From assembly GCA_958448515.1 (NCBI GenBank), contig CAUDEF010000004.1, positions 69,182 through 133,181 of the forward strand: a DNA stretch of 64,000 nucleotides, given 5' to 3'. The position numbers and the translations under genes are program-made. Each line of letters starts with the position of its first letter. The first letter of the stretch is position 1. The notes under the pieces are model-generated. The model did not search any database, was not told the origin of the DNA, and saw nothing but the letters and a program-made list of their open reading frames with translations. The DNA is from an uncultured Phascolarctobacterium sp. Its GTDB lineage: Bacteria > Bacillota > Negativicutes > Acidaminococcales > Acidaminococcaceae. This document shows positions 43,401 through 52,231 of the stretch, piece by piece.

Positions 43401-44756
43401 TGCCAGACTGCCTTTATCTGCCAATGCACCCAAATGCTCTACAGTAAGAACATTATCCTGCAAATTGCCGTCAAAAGTAATTTTATTTACTCGCAGGCTT
43501 CTCCAGCTCAGATCAAAAGTATCCGCGGCAGCATGAATCTGCATTTTGTCATCTGCCAGATCAGCCATAACAGCCACATCACCGCTCAGACAGATGCTCT
43601 CATCATTCAGCAGACCTACCTTCTGAGTAATGCCCGTCAGCTGCGCATCGGCAATCAGAAAATTATCCTGCACATCATAGCGGCCTTTAATCTTTACAGT
43701 ACCGCCGCCATACTCTGCTTCAGCCTGTTTAATACTGATCAGGCTCTCATCTGCAGCAAGCTCCAGTCTGATATTCTTTGCCTGCCACTCTTTCCAGTGT
43801 AATTCTGGCGCATAAACCTTTATTTCACCTGAAATATCATTAATATCAGAAAAATCTGCCTTACCATCAAGATAGAGCTTCTGGTCATCAACACTTACCA
43901 CAAGATCTTTGGCAGCAGCCACGCTTTTGGCTATTTTCACACCGCCATCAGCAGTAATGCTATGTTTTTCGCCTTCATAAGTATATGAGCCTGTAAGATT
44001 TTCTATAATACCTTTGCCGGATATTTCCACTTCCTCATCGGCACTGCTCCAGCGCAGATGCAAATCTCGTACATTGCCATGCAGATCTTCTGCACCCGCA
44101 TAATAGAAAGCTGCTGAAGCATAATCATCCAAAAGGAGATTTTCACTGTGCAGATCCAGTGTTCCTGTGCCTTTTGTAGTTAAAACACCATCAGCTTCAA
44201 CAATATTTTTTCCGTTACTGATAACTGCCTGTACAGAAAAATCCGGATTTGCACCACCGTCAGCAGAACCATTAACAGTAAAATCCCAGCTGCCGTAAGG
44301 AGCACTGACATGCAGTGTACCTTCTGTAATTTCCATCAGTCCGTAAAAAGGAGTCTGATCGGACTCTGACGGCTTAAGAAAATACTGTAAATTCCATTCA
44401 GCATTTTCATTCATAGCCAGCCATACCTCAGGCCGCTGCAGCTCAAGCCTTCCTATGGCCTTAGCCGGATCAATAACAGCAAGCCATGGGCGCAGAGATA
44501 CTTTAGTCTCAGGTATTACGGCAACCTTTCTTGTTTCAGTATCGTAGACAGTTACATCAGTAATCTCGGCAGTCAAGCCGCCGTCCCAGACAACTGAACC
44601 AACTTTGACGCTGCCATTAATATAATCCTCAGCAATCTTTTCTGCTGCAGGCAGCATTTGCTTTATATAATCAGGAACAATATATGTTACCAGGCCATAA
44701 TAGGCAACACATAAACTAACTATTAATCCTGTCAGTAATTTCCAAATCTTATGCAT
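40482..44756 (-). CDS. tamB: TamB-like translocation/assembly protein (DUF490)
   Basis: About 1424 residues: an N-terminal TM (about 6-25), an AsmA-like start (VGSVVWDGGLTAEITDVTVY), a long repetitive beta-groove of the bridge-like type, and the C-terminal TamB/DUF490 domain (LRTPFKIERASVGWPVSGTF, ELQLTSNPPLTQNTIIRML). TamB-family proteins span the periplasm and carry phospholipids or help insert outer-membrane proteins. No TamA is next to it, so it may work with the BamA encoded downstream. The ATG at 44756 is preceded by GGAGAAAG. Confidence 0.92.
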   Translation of the reverse strand: MHKIWKLLTGLIVSLCVAYYGLVTYIVPDYIKQMLPAAEKIAEDYINGSVKVGSVVWDGGLTAEITDVTVYDTETRKVAVIPETKVSLRPWLAVIDPAKAIGRLELQRPEVWLAMNENAEWNLQYFLKPSESDQTPFYGLMEITEGTLHVSAPYGSWDFTVNGSADGGANPDFSVQAVISNGKNIVEADGVLTTKGTGTLDLHSENLLLDDYASAAFYYAGAEDLHGNVRDLHLRWSSADEEVEISGKGIIENLTGSYTYEGEKHSITADGGVKIAKSVAAAKDLVVSVDDQKLYLDGKADFSDINDISGEIKVYAPELHWKEWQAKNIRLELAADESLISIKQAEAEYGGGTVKIKGRYDVQDNFLIADAQLTGITQKVGLLNDESICLSGDVAVMADLADDKMQIHAAADTFDLSWRSLRVNKITFDGNLQDNVLTVEHLGALADKGSLAAGGKMDLNSRAIHLTARMAEFPVGSLLDYAGYSGSGYCSTGFDITGTIDAPEFAGIVQLTDVSFMHQSIKEAHGNIAMKDNILSIADFKANMEQGSHLVNGSVDFSGSEPVFDMVVETMGVRAEPIMAVAYPDIKVTGNIDNIIHLQGTLNKAIVTGEVCLTDGSAEGYLLDKVQGRYIFNDGFLRLKDFVIHTLATEITLNGTMDRMQNLDFSMDAKNFMLDRIPLMEKDFDIDGYMDARGYLRGTLSKPYFLGDISSRQISINGQILSDLEGYMESNGSDINKFDISCKQPYDDDSGNYGLFKAELNINIPQRFAQGDIVTLWGDLGNILKMCKVDYNIDGTVQCEININSQGKGSGIDINIWADDVKIHDLNYHQMLFNGTLKNGILSFDNVKIMEQKDVTDKGLITLNGQVDIRSRNIDAELKAVKANPAIATVMMYDPPVIKGEADMLIKVNGPFDNLSAKCDLQVNQGSLAGVSMDKLITRMTMLNDNINLEEFTVSKGVYRLNASGDIPVDLFREKSQRKNPDAQMRISMNFDESRLGILPAFSDMIEWADGETKGQLIIGGTLEDVLLDGSLKIEGGSIKAKYLDTMIDGIQADVQFQGKEIALNNLSAKLGKGNVTASGTFNLQADESNAYKLNIVAQDAELASEIFTGRINSNIDIVPQKYYDFKSRPPALMYRPQIKGFLRLDDVLVNMPTIPEFGKGQGNLGMDMKIELGPDIHLFNKYLYDIWLEGSMNIKGSTVFPVIDGNIKSRSGTVTYLRTPFKIERASVGWPVSGTFLPTVSLDSSARFSRYDIFMRVNGPLEEMELQLTSNPPLTQNTIIRMLTLQRDGGGADDVTGEDLQNLMTAGLQMTVLGDVEMLVKQTIGLDQFRIYTGRVRSGIGFEGVKDKNQELTPEERSQYNILVSKYLTKNFMLGYTTSFDGVDRSIFGQYDISRHFNLTYSRSYDLSDEAEDWYGVEYRLSF

Positions 44757-44841
44757 AATCTTTCTCCATAATCTCAAAAATGACATACATCGACTTTTAC
44801 TCTTTCGACAGAAAAATAAAACATCCTTTAAATTCACAAAT

Positions 44842-44887
44842 AAAATACATCTTGCACATATTTACTGCTATGTGCAAGATGTATTTT
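44842..44887 (-). terminator. Strong terminator after the AlaX gene
   Basis: A perfect 19-bp stem (44842-44860 with 44869-44887) around an 8-nt loop, with A/T-rich flanks that give a T4 tail. It isolates the envelope cluster from the upstream gene. Confidence 0.85.
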
Positions 44888-46077
44888 CAGCCTTTTATTC
44901 TTTCATTAACGCAAGCAAGCCTTTCCTGCCAGTCACTGCAACAGGCACTGCCGCCCTGGGCGCAATCATCCTTACCGCCGCCGCGTCCGGCAAAAACCTC
45001 ATTCAGTACCTTAATATAATCTCTGCAGCTGCCATGAACGCCGGAGCCTGCAACAACAGCATAACTAATTCTCTCTGTCTGTACAGCCACCAGCACAGTA
45101 AAGCACTTATCATATTTAGCAGCCAACGGAAGCAAAAGTTTAAAATCGCCGCTTTCCGGCACTGTTGTCATAATAAATCTGTTGCCCTGCTTGTCTGTCA
45201 TAGCCTGCTGCAAAGCAGCATCCAGTTTTTCTGAAAGTGTTTTTACTTTATAGCCTTTAATATTTTCGTGCAAAACTGCCATTTCTTCTTTCAGTTTCTG
45301 TATTTTATCATAAACTTCCAAAGGCTTTGCAGATAAATCAGCAGCAGCCTGCAGCAGCACTTTATTTTTTGCCTGATAGTCAGCTATGGCACGCTGCCCG
45401 CATGCAAATTCAACTCTTACTCCCTGTTTATGTTTTTCGCTGCGAATAACCTTAACGCAGCCAATCATACCTGTAAAAGGAGGATGCGTTCCGCAGCAGG
45501 TGCATATATCAGCATCTTCTACAGCTACAATGCGCAGCATACCTGTAAGATTATGGTTAATTTTGCGCATGGGCATAGCTGCAGCCTCTGTGCTGTCAAC
45601 ATAACTTATATGTACCGGCCTGTTTTCCCAGATAATACTGTTAGTCAGCTTTTCAGCCTGCAGTAATTCCTCCTGAGTAAGCTCTTTATCAAGATCAATT
45701 GTTACCATATTTTCATTCATATGAAAACCAACATTATTGGCCTGATAAAGCTTCCAAACAGCATAAGACAGTAAATGCTCGCCAAGATGCTGCTGCATTC
45801 TGTCAAGTCTTACCTCCCAGTCCAGCTGCGCAGTTACCTGTTGACCTACGTTAAACTCTTTATCACAGACATGATAAATATGACTATTTTTTTCAAAAAC
45901 ATAGGTTACTGCCACATCATCAAGCTTTCCTCTGTCACTTAATTGTCCGCCGCCTTCCGGAAAAAATACTGTTTTATCTAATTCTACCAGATATTTCCCA
46001 TCACTTTCACTGCAGGCAACAACACTGCTGCAACAGCTTTTCAGCATTGAGTTCTGCTCATAAAGTTTTTCAGTCAT
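44887..46077 (-). CDS. alaX: Alanyl-tRNA editing protein, AlaX with DHHA1 domain
   Basis: 396 residues. The editing core has zinc ligands in HLGEHLLSY (HxxxH) and CCGTHPP (CxxxH). A coiled segment and a DHHA1 domain follow (VVAGSGVHGSCRDY, GRGGGKDDCAQGG). This long AlaX form removes Ser or Gly wrongly attached to tRNA-Ala. Single gene between terminator and divergent HAD gene. Confidence 0.92.
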   Translation of the reverse strand: MTEKLYEQNSMLKSCCSSVVACSESDGKYLVELDKTVFFPEGGGQLSDRGKLDDVAVTYVFEKNSHIYHVCDKEFNVGQQVTAQLDWEVRLDRMQQHLGEHLLSYAVWKLYQANNVGFHMNENMVTIDLDKELTQEELLQAEKLTNSIIWENRPVHISYVDSTEAAAMPMRKINHNLTGMLRIVAVEDADICTCCGTHPPFTGMIGCVKVIRSEKHKQGVRVEFACGQRAIADYQAKNKVLLQAAADLSAKPLEVYDKIQKLKEEMAVLHENIKGYKVKTLSEKLDAALQQAMTDKQGNRFIMTTVPESGDFKLLLPLAAKYDKCFTVLVAVQTERISYAVVAGSGVHGSCRDYIKVLNEVFAGRGGGKDDCAQGGSACCSDWQERLACVNERIKG

Positions 46078-46132
46078 AATAAAACCCCCTCAAATAGACA
46101 ACTTTATTGTATCACTTTATTTCTTATCATGT

Positions 46133-46138
46133 TATAAT
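46133..46138 (+). promoter_or_regulatory. -10 of the HAD phosphatase gene
   Basis: TATAAT in the extended context TGTTATAAT, 41 bp before the ATG; no clear -35. Confidence 0.5.
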
Positions 46139-46179
46139 CATAAAAAGTTTTCTCTAAAAATTTTTGCAGGAGTCGATTT

Positions 46180-46845
46180 ATGTATAAAAATTTACTATTT
46201 GATCTTGACGGAACACTTACTGATTCAGCAGAAGGTATTACAAAATGCGTGCAGTATGCCCTTAAACACATGGGAATTGATGAACCAGATTTGAAGCAGC
46301 TTTATAAATTTATAGGTCCTCCCCTTCGTGCCTCCTTTGAAAAATATTATGGCTTTACTCCTGCCCAAGCAGAAGAGGCTACAGCAAAATATCGTGAACG
46401 CTTTCACAAAACAGGCATGTATGAAAACAGGCCTTATCCTGAAATTCTGCAATTAGTTAAAGAGCTGCACAGAAAAAATATAAAAATGGGCATGGCAACA
46501 GGCAAGCCACAGATATATGCAGTTCCTATAGCTGAGCGTTATGGCTTTGCTCCATATTTTCAGGCCATGGTTGGCAGCAGTCTTGACGGAAAGCTGGATA
46601 ATAAGGCTTTAGTTGTCGCAGAAGCTTTGCGTCAGCTTAATATTACAACAGAAGAAGAAAAACAGCAGACACTCATGATAGGCGATCGTCAGGATGATGT
46701 TCTGGCAGCACATGCCAATAAAATAAAATGCATCGGTATCGGCTACGGCTTTGGCAGTTACGAGGAACTCACGACAGCAGGAGCTGATTACTATGCAGCT
46801 ACTGCAAAAGAGCTGCGTCAGCTGCTGGATGATTTAACTAAATAA
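46180..46845 (+). CDS. HAD-family phosphatase (phosphoglycolate phosphatase-like)
   Basis: 221 residues: DLDGTLTDSAEG (catalytic Asp pair), a helical C1 cap, MATGKPQ (motif II) and MIGDRQDDVLAA (motif IV). Similar to Gph/PpaX-type enzymes; substrate not determinable. CAGGAG before the ATG and its own terminator show a single-gene unit. Confidence 0.88.
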   Translation: MYKNLLFDLDGTLTDSAEGITKCVQYALKHMGIDEPDLKQLYKFIGPPLRASFEKYYGFTPAQAEEATAKYRERFHKTGMYENRPYPEILQLVKELHRKNIKMGMATGKPQIYAVPIAERYGFAPYFQAMVGSSLDGKLDNKALVVAEALRQLNITTEEEKQQTLMIGDRQDDVLAAHANKIKCIGIGYGFGSYEELTTAGADYYAATAKELRQLLDDLTK

Positions 46846-46851
46846 AAACAA

Positions 46852-46873
46852 AACCCGGACAAAAATCCGGGTT
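46852..46873. terminator. Terminator between the HAD gene and fabK
   Basis: AACCCGGA-CAAAAA-TCCGGGTT followed by CTTATTTTT on the plus strand; it can serve both convergent genes. Confidence 0.85.
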
Positions 46874-46899
46874 CTTATTTTTCAGTTTATATGGTATTT

Positions 46900-47850
46900 T
46901 CAATCAGTAAATTTATAGCTGTTTAATACCTTAACAGCATCCTGCGCTTCTTGGATGAATCTTTCTATAACCTCTCTGCAGGTCAAAATTTCATTTAAAA
47001 CATTTAAGCTTTGCCCTACCATAACGGTTCCATTTACAATATCTCCGCCCAAAATGCCTTTTTTATTGGTACCAATACTCATTGCCGTCAGTTCCTCCTG
47101 AGGTGCGCCGCTGATTTCTCTGGCAATATAGCTTTGCGTAAACTCATTTTTCAGACAACGCACACCATGACCTCTGCTGAAACCTGTCAAAGTACTGTCG
47201 GTATCAGTCGCTTTAATAATAGCTTCTTTAGCAGCAGCATGCGCCGGACATTCAACAGTCAGCAAAAATCTGGAACCAACCTGAACACCGTCAGCACCCA
47301 TTAACAGCGCTGCAGCCATTGCCCTGCCGTCAGAAATACCGCCTGCCACAAGCACAGGAATTTTAGAAATTTGAGGAAGTACGTTTTCCATTAAAGCCAT
47401 GGTAGTCTGCTGACCAACATGTCCGCCTGCTTCCATTCCCTCAATAACCATAGCATCGGCACCGGCGCTTTCAATACGTTTAGCCAGCTTCACGTTAGGA
47501 ACAACAGCAATAACTTTGATTCCGGCGTTGTGAAACTTTTCAATATGCGGTACAGGATTGCCTGCGCCTAAAGCAACAAAATCTACATGTTCCTCACAGA
47601 TCATCTCAATAAGTTCATCAGCATTGGGCGCCATTAACATTACATTAACGCCGAAAGTTTTATCCGTTAAGGTTTTAGCCTTACGAATTTCTTCCCTTGT
47701 CCACTCTGCTGTTCTGCCGCCGCTGCCAATAATGCCTGCACCACCTGCATTGGATACAGCAGCAGCCAAAACTGCGTCAGAAGTCCAGGCCATACCGCCC
47801 TGAATTATGGGATATTTGATATTTAACAGCTTTGTAATTTTTGTTTCCAT
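46900..47850 (-). CDS. fabK: FabK-type enoyl-ACP reductase II / nitronate monooxygenase family
   Basis: About 316 residues, FMN TIM barrel: IKYPIIQGGMAWTSD start, NAGGAGIIGSGG, MVIEGMEAGGHVGQQ, ALLMGADGVQVGSRFL. The GMEAGGH segment and length fit FabK more than nitronate monooxygenase. The ATG at 47850 has GGAGG before it. Own promoter and operator at 47884-47930. Confidence 0.85.
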   Translation of the reverse strand: METKITKLLNIKYPIIQGGMAWTSDAVLAAAVSNAGGAGIIGSGGRTAEWTREEIRKAKTLTDKTFGVNVMLMAPNADELIEMICEEHVDFVALGAGNPVPHIEKFHNAGIKVIAVVPNVKLAKRIESAGADAMVIEGMEAGGHVGQQTTMALMENVLPQISKIPVLVAGGISDGRAMAAALLMGADGVQVGSRFLLTVECPAHAAAKEAIIKATDTDSTLTGFSRGHGVRCLKNEFTQSYIAREISGAPQEELTAMSIGTNKKGILGGDIVNGTVMVGQSLNVLNEILTCREVIERFIQEAQDAVKVLNSYKFTD

Positions 47851-47883
47851 AATGTCCTCCAAAATATTTATATTTTCGAGAAC

Positions 47884-47930
47884 ATTATACAAAGCAGTAC
47901 AGTCTTTATCAATTATGGACATTTTTGTCC
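47884..47930 (-). promoter_or_regulatory. fabK promoter with palindrome
   Basis: On the minus strand TTGATA (47907-47912), 17-bp spacer, TATAAT (47884-47889). GGACA-TTTT-TGTCC (47917-47930) sits just upstream of the -35, close to the end of the HxlR gene, and could be its operator. Confidence 0.65.
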
Positions 47931-47939
47931 GTATCTGCA

Positions 47940-48290
47940 TTATCCTAAAATTATTCTGGCATAATTAAACTCTTTATTATAGCTTCGACCCCACCTTGTC
48001 AAAGCATTCAAAACAGGCAAAACATCCAGCCCTGTTTGTGTCAGCTCATACTCTACACGCAATATTTTTTCATTATAGACTGTTTTATAAATAATTTTTT
48101 TATTTTCCAGATCTTTCAATTCTCTTGACAGCACTCTTTCACTTATGGAAGGAATAAGACGCTTCAGCTGTCCGTATCGCAAAGGCCCTTTATTGCCTAT
48201 ATGATAAATTAAAATAGGTTTCCATTTTCCGCCTATTATATCCAGCGCCAGTTCCATATTACAATTAAATACTCTGGCAGTATCTTCCAA
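47940..48290 (-). CDS. HxlR-family transcriptional regulator
   Basis: 116-residue winged helix: FNCNMELALDIIGGKWKPIL start with the conserved redox-responsive Cys10, RYGQLKRLIPSISERVLSR recognition helix. HxlR proteins often respond to electrophiles. Start is probably TTG. It lies just upstream of fabK, so local control is likely. Confidence 0.88.
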   Translation of the reverse strand: MEDTARVFNCNMELALDIIGGKWKPILIYHIGNKGPLRYGQLKRLIPSISERVLSRELKDLENKKIIYKTVYNEKILRVEYELTQTGLDVLPVLNALTRWGRSYNKEFNYARIILG

Positions 48291-48352
48291 AATATCACCA
48301 CTTAATATTTAATAATCAAGCTGCAGTTTTCTACTGTCTGTATCTACGATAA

Positions 48353-48931
48353 TTATTTATTCTTTGCAGCTTTTTTATTATAATCCTGCATTACAAGATC
48401 AATATCTTCCTTCAGCCAGCGTTCTAATGCATCGGCCATTTGCTTTACAGCTTCTTCTACCAAAGCTTTTTCTTCACCATGAAACGCATGGAGAACATGA
48501 TTAATTACAGCCTTATTATCACGCTGCGGATGTCCGATGCCTATTTTAAAACGCGGAAACTCGCTGGTTCCAAGATGTTCCTGTACGGATTTTATGCCAT
48601 TATGTCCGCCTGCACTGCCTTTTCTGCGGATTCTGAGCTGTCCGCAGGGCATATCCATATCATCCTGTACTACAGCAATATCTTCAGCATCTACATTATA
48701 AAAATTAGCATACGCACCAACTGCTACACCACTGAGATTCATATAGGTAGTGGGTTTCAGCAGCAGCACTTTTTCCGGACAGCGATATTCTGCATACATG
48801 GCATTACGATCCGTTTTATTAAAATTTACGCCCCAGCGTCTGGCAAGTTCATCAACTACCATAAAGCCTATGTTATGACGTGTATTTTCATATTCTTTTC
48901 CTATATTTCCCAAACCAACAATTAATTTCAT
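48353..48931 (-). CDS. pth: Peptidyl-tRNA hydrolase
   Basis: 192 residues: GLGNIGKEYENTRHNIGFM with catalytic His20-type residue, KPTTYMNLSG, DDMDMPCG, RIRRKGSAGGHNGI. Releases peptides from prematurely dropped peptidyl-tRNA. Last gene of the prs-containing block, as in Bacillus. Confidence 0.97.
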   Translation of the reverse strand: MKLIVGLGNIGKEYENTRHNIGFMVVDELARRWGVNFNKTDRNAMYAEYRCPEKVLLLKPTTYMNLSGVAVGAYANFYNVDAEDIAVVQDDMDMPCGQLRIRRKGSAGGHNGIKSVQEHLGTSEFPRFKIGIGHPQRDNKAVINHVLHAFHGEEKALVEEAVKQMADALERWLKEDIDLVMQDYNKKAAKNK

Positions 48932-48934
48932 TTT

Positions 48935-49729
48935 CTACTCCTCATATGTTAACAATTCACTTACCGTTACAAACCTGTACCCCTGCTGGCGCAGTCTGTC
49001 AATTATCTTTCCTGTTGCCTCCACAGTCTGAGCTCTTGAGGCAAGTTTTTTGGGACTGTCACCATCATGCAGCAAAACTATTGCTCCCGGAAATGCATCC
49101 TGACATACCCTGTCAGCAATCACATCAGCACCGGGATTAGTCCAGTCTCTGGGAATAACAGACCAGTTAACTACTGTAAGACCATTTTCCTCAGCGGCAT
49201 CAAATACACACCAATCTCTGAATCCATGAGGCGGACGTATATACATGATTTTTCTGCCAGTCAGATTTTCTACCACAGCTCTGCCATAAGCAATATTTTT
49301 AACAAGTTCTTCCCTGTTAAGTTTCAAAAAATCTGTATGTATTCCTGCATGCAGGGCAATCTCATGGCCTTGGGCACTGATAGTTTGTACAGTTTCCGGA
49401 TCATGCGCAGCATTATCTCCCACGATGAAGAAAGTTGCCTTAACCTGCTTTGCATCAAGCATAGCCAGCAGTTCATCCGTGTAGGGCTGATAAGGCCCAT
49501 CATCAAATGTCAGCGCGATAACTTTTTCCTGAGTTACAGCTTTGGTAACAGTTTTTCCATAAAAACTGTTTTGAGGCAATACCGCAGCAGCCATCATAGC
49601 ACCGCTTGCAAAAACTAACAATACAGCTGCAATAAAGGCATACTTTCTTTTGACAAACTTATAACTGCCTGCCCACATACAAATAGCAGCCAGACAAAAA
49701 CAAACACTTATAATATATAATATTCTCAT
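48935..49729 (-). CDS. Membrane-anchored polysaccharide deacetylase
   Basis: 264 residues: N-terminal hydrophobic segments (about 1-22 and 30-52), then a NodB domain with TFDDGP (motif 1, about 74), HAGIHTD (H-x3-H metal motif) and RPPHGF (motif 3). Likely removes acetyl groups from peptidoglycan or another glycan outside the inner membrane. Between prs and pth. Confidence 0.9.
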   Translation of the reverse strand: MRILYIISVCFCLAAICMWAGSYKFVKRKYAFIAAVLLVFASGAMMAAAVLPQNSFYGKTVTKAVTQEKVIALTFDDGPYQPYTDELLAMLDAKQVKATFFIVGDNAAHDPETVQTISAQGHEIALHAGIHTDFLKLNREELVKNIAYGRAVVENLTGRKIMYIRPPHGFRDWCVFDAAEENGLTVVNWSVIPRDWTNPGADVIADRVCQDAFPGAIVLLHDGDSPKKLASRAQTVEATGKIIDRLRQQGYRFVTVSELLTYEE

Positions 49730-49750
49730 TTTATTTAACAGTATCTAAAG

Positions 49751-49784
49751 AAAAAGGCCTGCCATTAAGGCAAGCCCTTTTTTA
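49751..49784 (-). terminator. Terminator after prs
   Basis: Imperfect stem GGGCTTGCC/GGCAGGCC flanked by T-rich runs on both strands, directly after the prs stop. Confidence 0.75.
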
Positions 49785-50744
49785 TTATTTATGATTATCA
49801 AATAATTGGCTTACAGACCAGTCATTATAGATGCGCAGTACAGTTTCAGCTAAAATCGGTGCAATAGAGAGCACTTTAATTTTAGGATGTTTTTTATTAG
49901 GCGGCAAAGGAATGGTGTTAGTAACAACTAATTCAGTAATATCGGACTGAGCAATTCTTGACAATGCAGGATCAGTCAGAATAGGATGTGTGCAGCATGC
50001 ATAAATTTCTTTAGCACCAAGTTTTTTCAGTGCGCGTGCACCTTCGGTTAAAGAACCTGCAGTATCAACCATATCATCTACCATAATGGCAGTTTTGCCT
50101 TTAACATCACCAATAAGGTTCATTACTTCTGCTACACCGGGCTCAGGACGGCGTTTGTCGATAATAGCCAGCGGGCATTGAAGCATTTCAGCAAAACCAC
50201 GTGCACGGCCTACGCCACCCAGGTCAGGAGACACAACAACCATATCATCTAAGTTTTTGCTCTTAATATATTCGGCAAGGGTAGGACCACCGGGCATATG
50301 ATCGAAAGGAATATTAAAGAAACCCTGAATTTGAGCAGCATGTAAGTCAATGGTTACTACACGGGTAATACCTGCAGTTTCCAGTAAGTCTGCCATCAGT
50401 TTTGCAGTAATAGGTTCACGTCCTCTTGCTTTGCGATCCTGACGAGCATAACCATAGTAAGGAATTACAGCAGTAATATGGCTTGCGGATGCACGTTTAA
50501 AGGCATCAGCCATAATAAGCAGTTCCATAACGTTATCGTTAACAATAGGTCCGCAGGTAGGCTGTACAATAAAAATGTCCTTACCGCGAACACTTTCGTT
50601 AATCATAACCTGAACTTCACCATTGTTAAAACGGTTAATTACCGCATCACCTACGGTAGTACCAAGATAAGCAGCAATTTCACGTGCTAAATCCGGATTT
50701 GCATTACCTGCAAATATTCTAAACTTATTTTCATCTGACAACAT
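49785..50744 (-). CDS. prs: Ribose-phosphate pyrophosphokinase (PRPP synthase)
   Basis: About 319 residues: FAGNANPDLAREIA start, YYGYARQDRKARGREPI ATP loop, VSPDLGGVGRA, and the PRPP loop DDMVDTAGS. Supplies PRPP for purines, pyrimidines, His and Trp. The ATG at 50744 has GGAGGG upstream. Follows glmU, as in Bacillus. Confidence 0.97.
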   Translation of the reverse strand: MLSDENKFRIFAGNANPDLAREIAAYLGTTVGDAVINRFNNGEVQVMINESVRGKDIFIVQPTCGPIVNDNVMELLIMADAFKRASASHITAVIPYYGYARQDRKARGREPITAKLMADLLETAGITRVVTIDLHAAQIQGFFNIPFDHMPGGPTLAEYIKSKNLDDMVVVSPDLGGVGRARGFAEMLQCPLAIIDKRRPEPGVAEVMNLIGDVKGKTAIMVDDMVDTAGSLTEGARALKKLGAKEIYACCTHPILTDPALSRIAQSDITELVVTNTIPLPPNKKHPKIKVLSIAPILAETVLRIYNDWSVSQLFDNHK

Positions 50745-50857
50745 GTCAAATCCCTCCAAATTTTATACCTTGCCGGCTTTGATTAAATTCTCTGTTTAAT
50801 TATAACTAAAACACTTTACTTTAACAAGTTTTTTGTAAACTATTTAACGTCTCTGGC

Positions 50858-52225
50858 TCAGCCACGATTTTTTTCAGCCCAGCCTTCAATATTTTTCTGT
50901 TTAGCTCTGGCAATAGCAAGACTGTTTTCCGGAACTTCTTTGGTAATGGTTGAACCTGCACCAACATAACTCCCTGCCTTAACAGTTACCGGAGCTACCA
51001 GATTTGTATTGCAGCCTATAAAAGCATTATCTTCAACTACAGTACGATATTTTTTCTTACCGTCATAGTTTACGGTGATGCAGCCGCAGCCCATATTTAC
51101 GCTGCTGCCAATATCACTGTCGCCGATATATGTAAGATGCGGCAGCTTGCTGCCATAACCGATATTAGAATTTTTAACTTCCACAAAATTGCCTATTTTT
51201 ACTTTATCAGCAATTACTGTATCCGGACGCAGATGCACATACGGACCTGCAGTTACCTCATTGCCTACCTTGCAGTCATGTCCATAAACAAACTGCAAAT
51301 GAGTTTTATTGCCTACCGCAACATTAGTCAGGCGCACATTGGGGCCAATTTCGCAATCCTCGCCGATTTCTGTATTTCCTTCAAGCCAGGTATAAGGATA
51401 AATGATAGTATCGCTGCCAATTTTTACACTGCCTTCAATAAAGGTACTTGCGGGATCCATAATGGTAACACCGTCATCCATTAATTTATCCAAAATACGC
51501 TGACGCATAACTTTTTCTGCTTCAGCCAGCTGTCTGCGGGAATTAATTCCCATTACCATATCGCTGTCGGCAGTAATAACGCCGCCAACTTTTTTACCTG
51601 CCGCATTAAGTTTGGCAAGTACGTCAGTCAGATAATACTCGCCCTGAGCATTATCACAGGTCAAAGTTGCCAGCATTTCAAACATCAAAGGACATTCAAT
51701 GCAGTAAATGCCGGTATTGATTTCCTTAATAAGTTTCTGCTCTTCAGTAGCATCTTTCTGCTCCACAATGCCCTGTACATTGCCATCAGCATCACGCACA
51801 ATTCGTCCATAGCCAAACGGATTATCCATTACCGCAGTAAGAACAGTTGCAGCAGCACCGGAAGCTGCATGAGCGTCGTAAAATTTCTTTAATTCTTCGC
51901 CGTCAAGCAAAGGAGTATCGCCGCATAAAATCATTGCAGTTCCGCAAAAATCAGACAAAGCCTCTTTTGTCTGCATAACGGCATGTCCTGTACCCAGCTG
52001 CTCTGCCTGCAAAACAATTTTGCCCTGATCTGCCACCATAGCTTCAACAAGCTCTGCGCCATGACCTACAATAACTATTTTCTCATCAGCACCGGCAATA
52101 CCTGCTGCATCAATAACATGCTGCAGCATAGCTTTACCGCCAACTTTATGCAAAACTTTCGGTAATTTACTGCGCATTCTGGTACCTTTGCCAGCTGCCA
52201 AAATTACTGCCTTTAAATCAGCCAT
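50858..52225 (-). CDS. glmU: Bifunctional UDP-GlcNAc pyrophosphorylase GlmU
   Basis: 455 residues: pyrophosphorylase domain (LAAGKGTRMRSKLPKVLH at start) and C-terminal hexapeptide acetyltransferase domain (YGHDCKVGN, LPHLTYIGDSDIG). Makes UDP-GlcNAc for peptidoglycan and for the lipid A pathway in this window. Confidence 0.97.
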   Translation of the reverse strand: MADLKAVILAAGKGTRMRSKLPKVLHKVGGKAMLQHVIDAAGIAGADEKIVIVGHGAELVEAMVADQGKIVLQAEQLGTGHAVMQTKEALSDFCGTAMILCGDTPLLDGEELKKFYDAHAASGAAATVLTAVMDNPFGYGRIVRDADGNVQGIVEQKDATEEQKLIKEINTGIYCIECPLMFEMLATLTCDNAQGEYYLTDVLAKLNAAGKKVGGVITADSDMVMGINSRRQLAEAEKVMRQRILDKLMDDGVTIMDPASTFIEGSVKIGSDTIIYPYTWLEGNTEIGEDCEIGPNVRLTNVAVGNKTHLQFVYGHDCKVGNEVTAGPYVHLRPDTVIADKVKIGNFVEVKNSNIGYGSKLPHLTYIGDSDIGSSVNMGCGCITVNYDGKKKYRTVVEDNAFIGCNTNLVAPVTVKAGSYVGAGSTITKEVPENSLAIARAKQKNIEGWAEKNRG

Positions 52226-52231
52226 TATACT

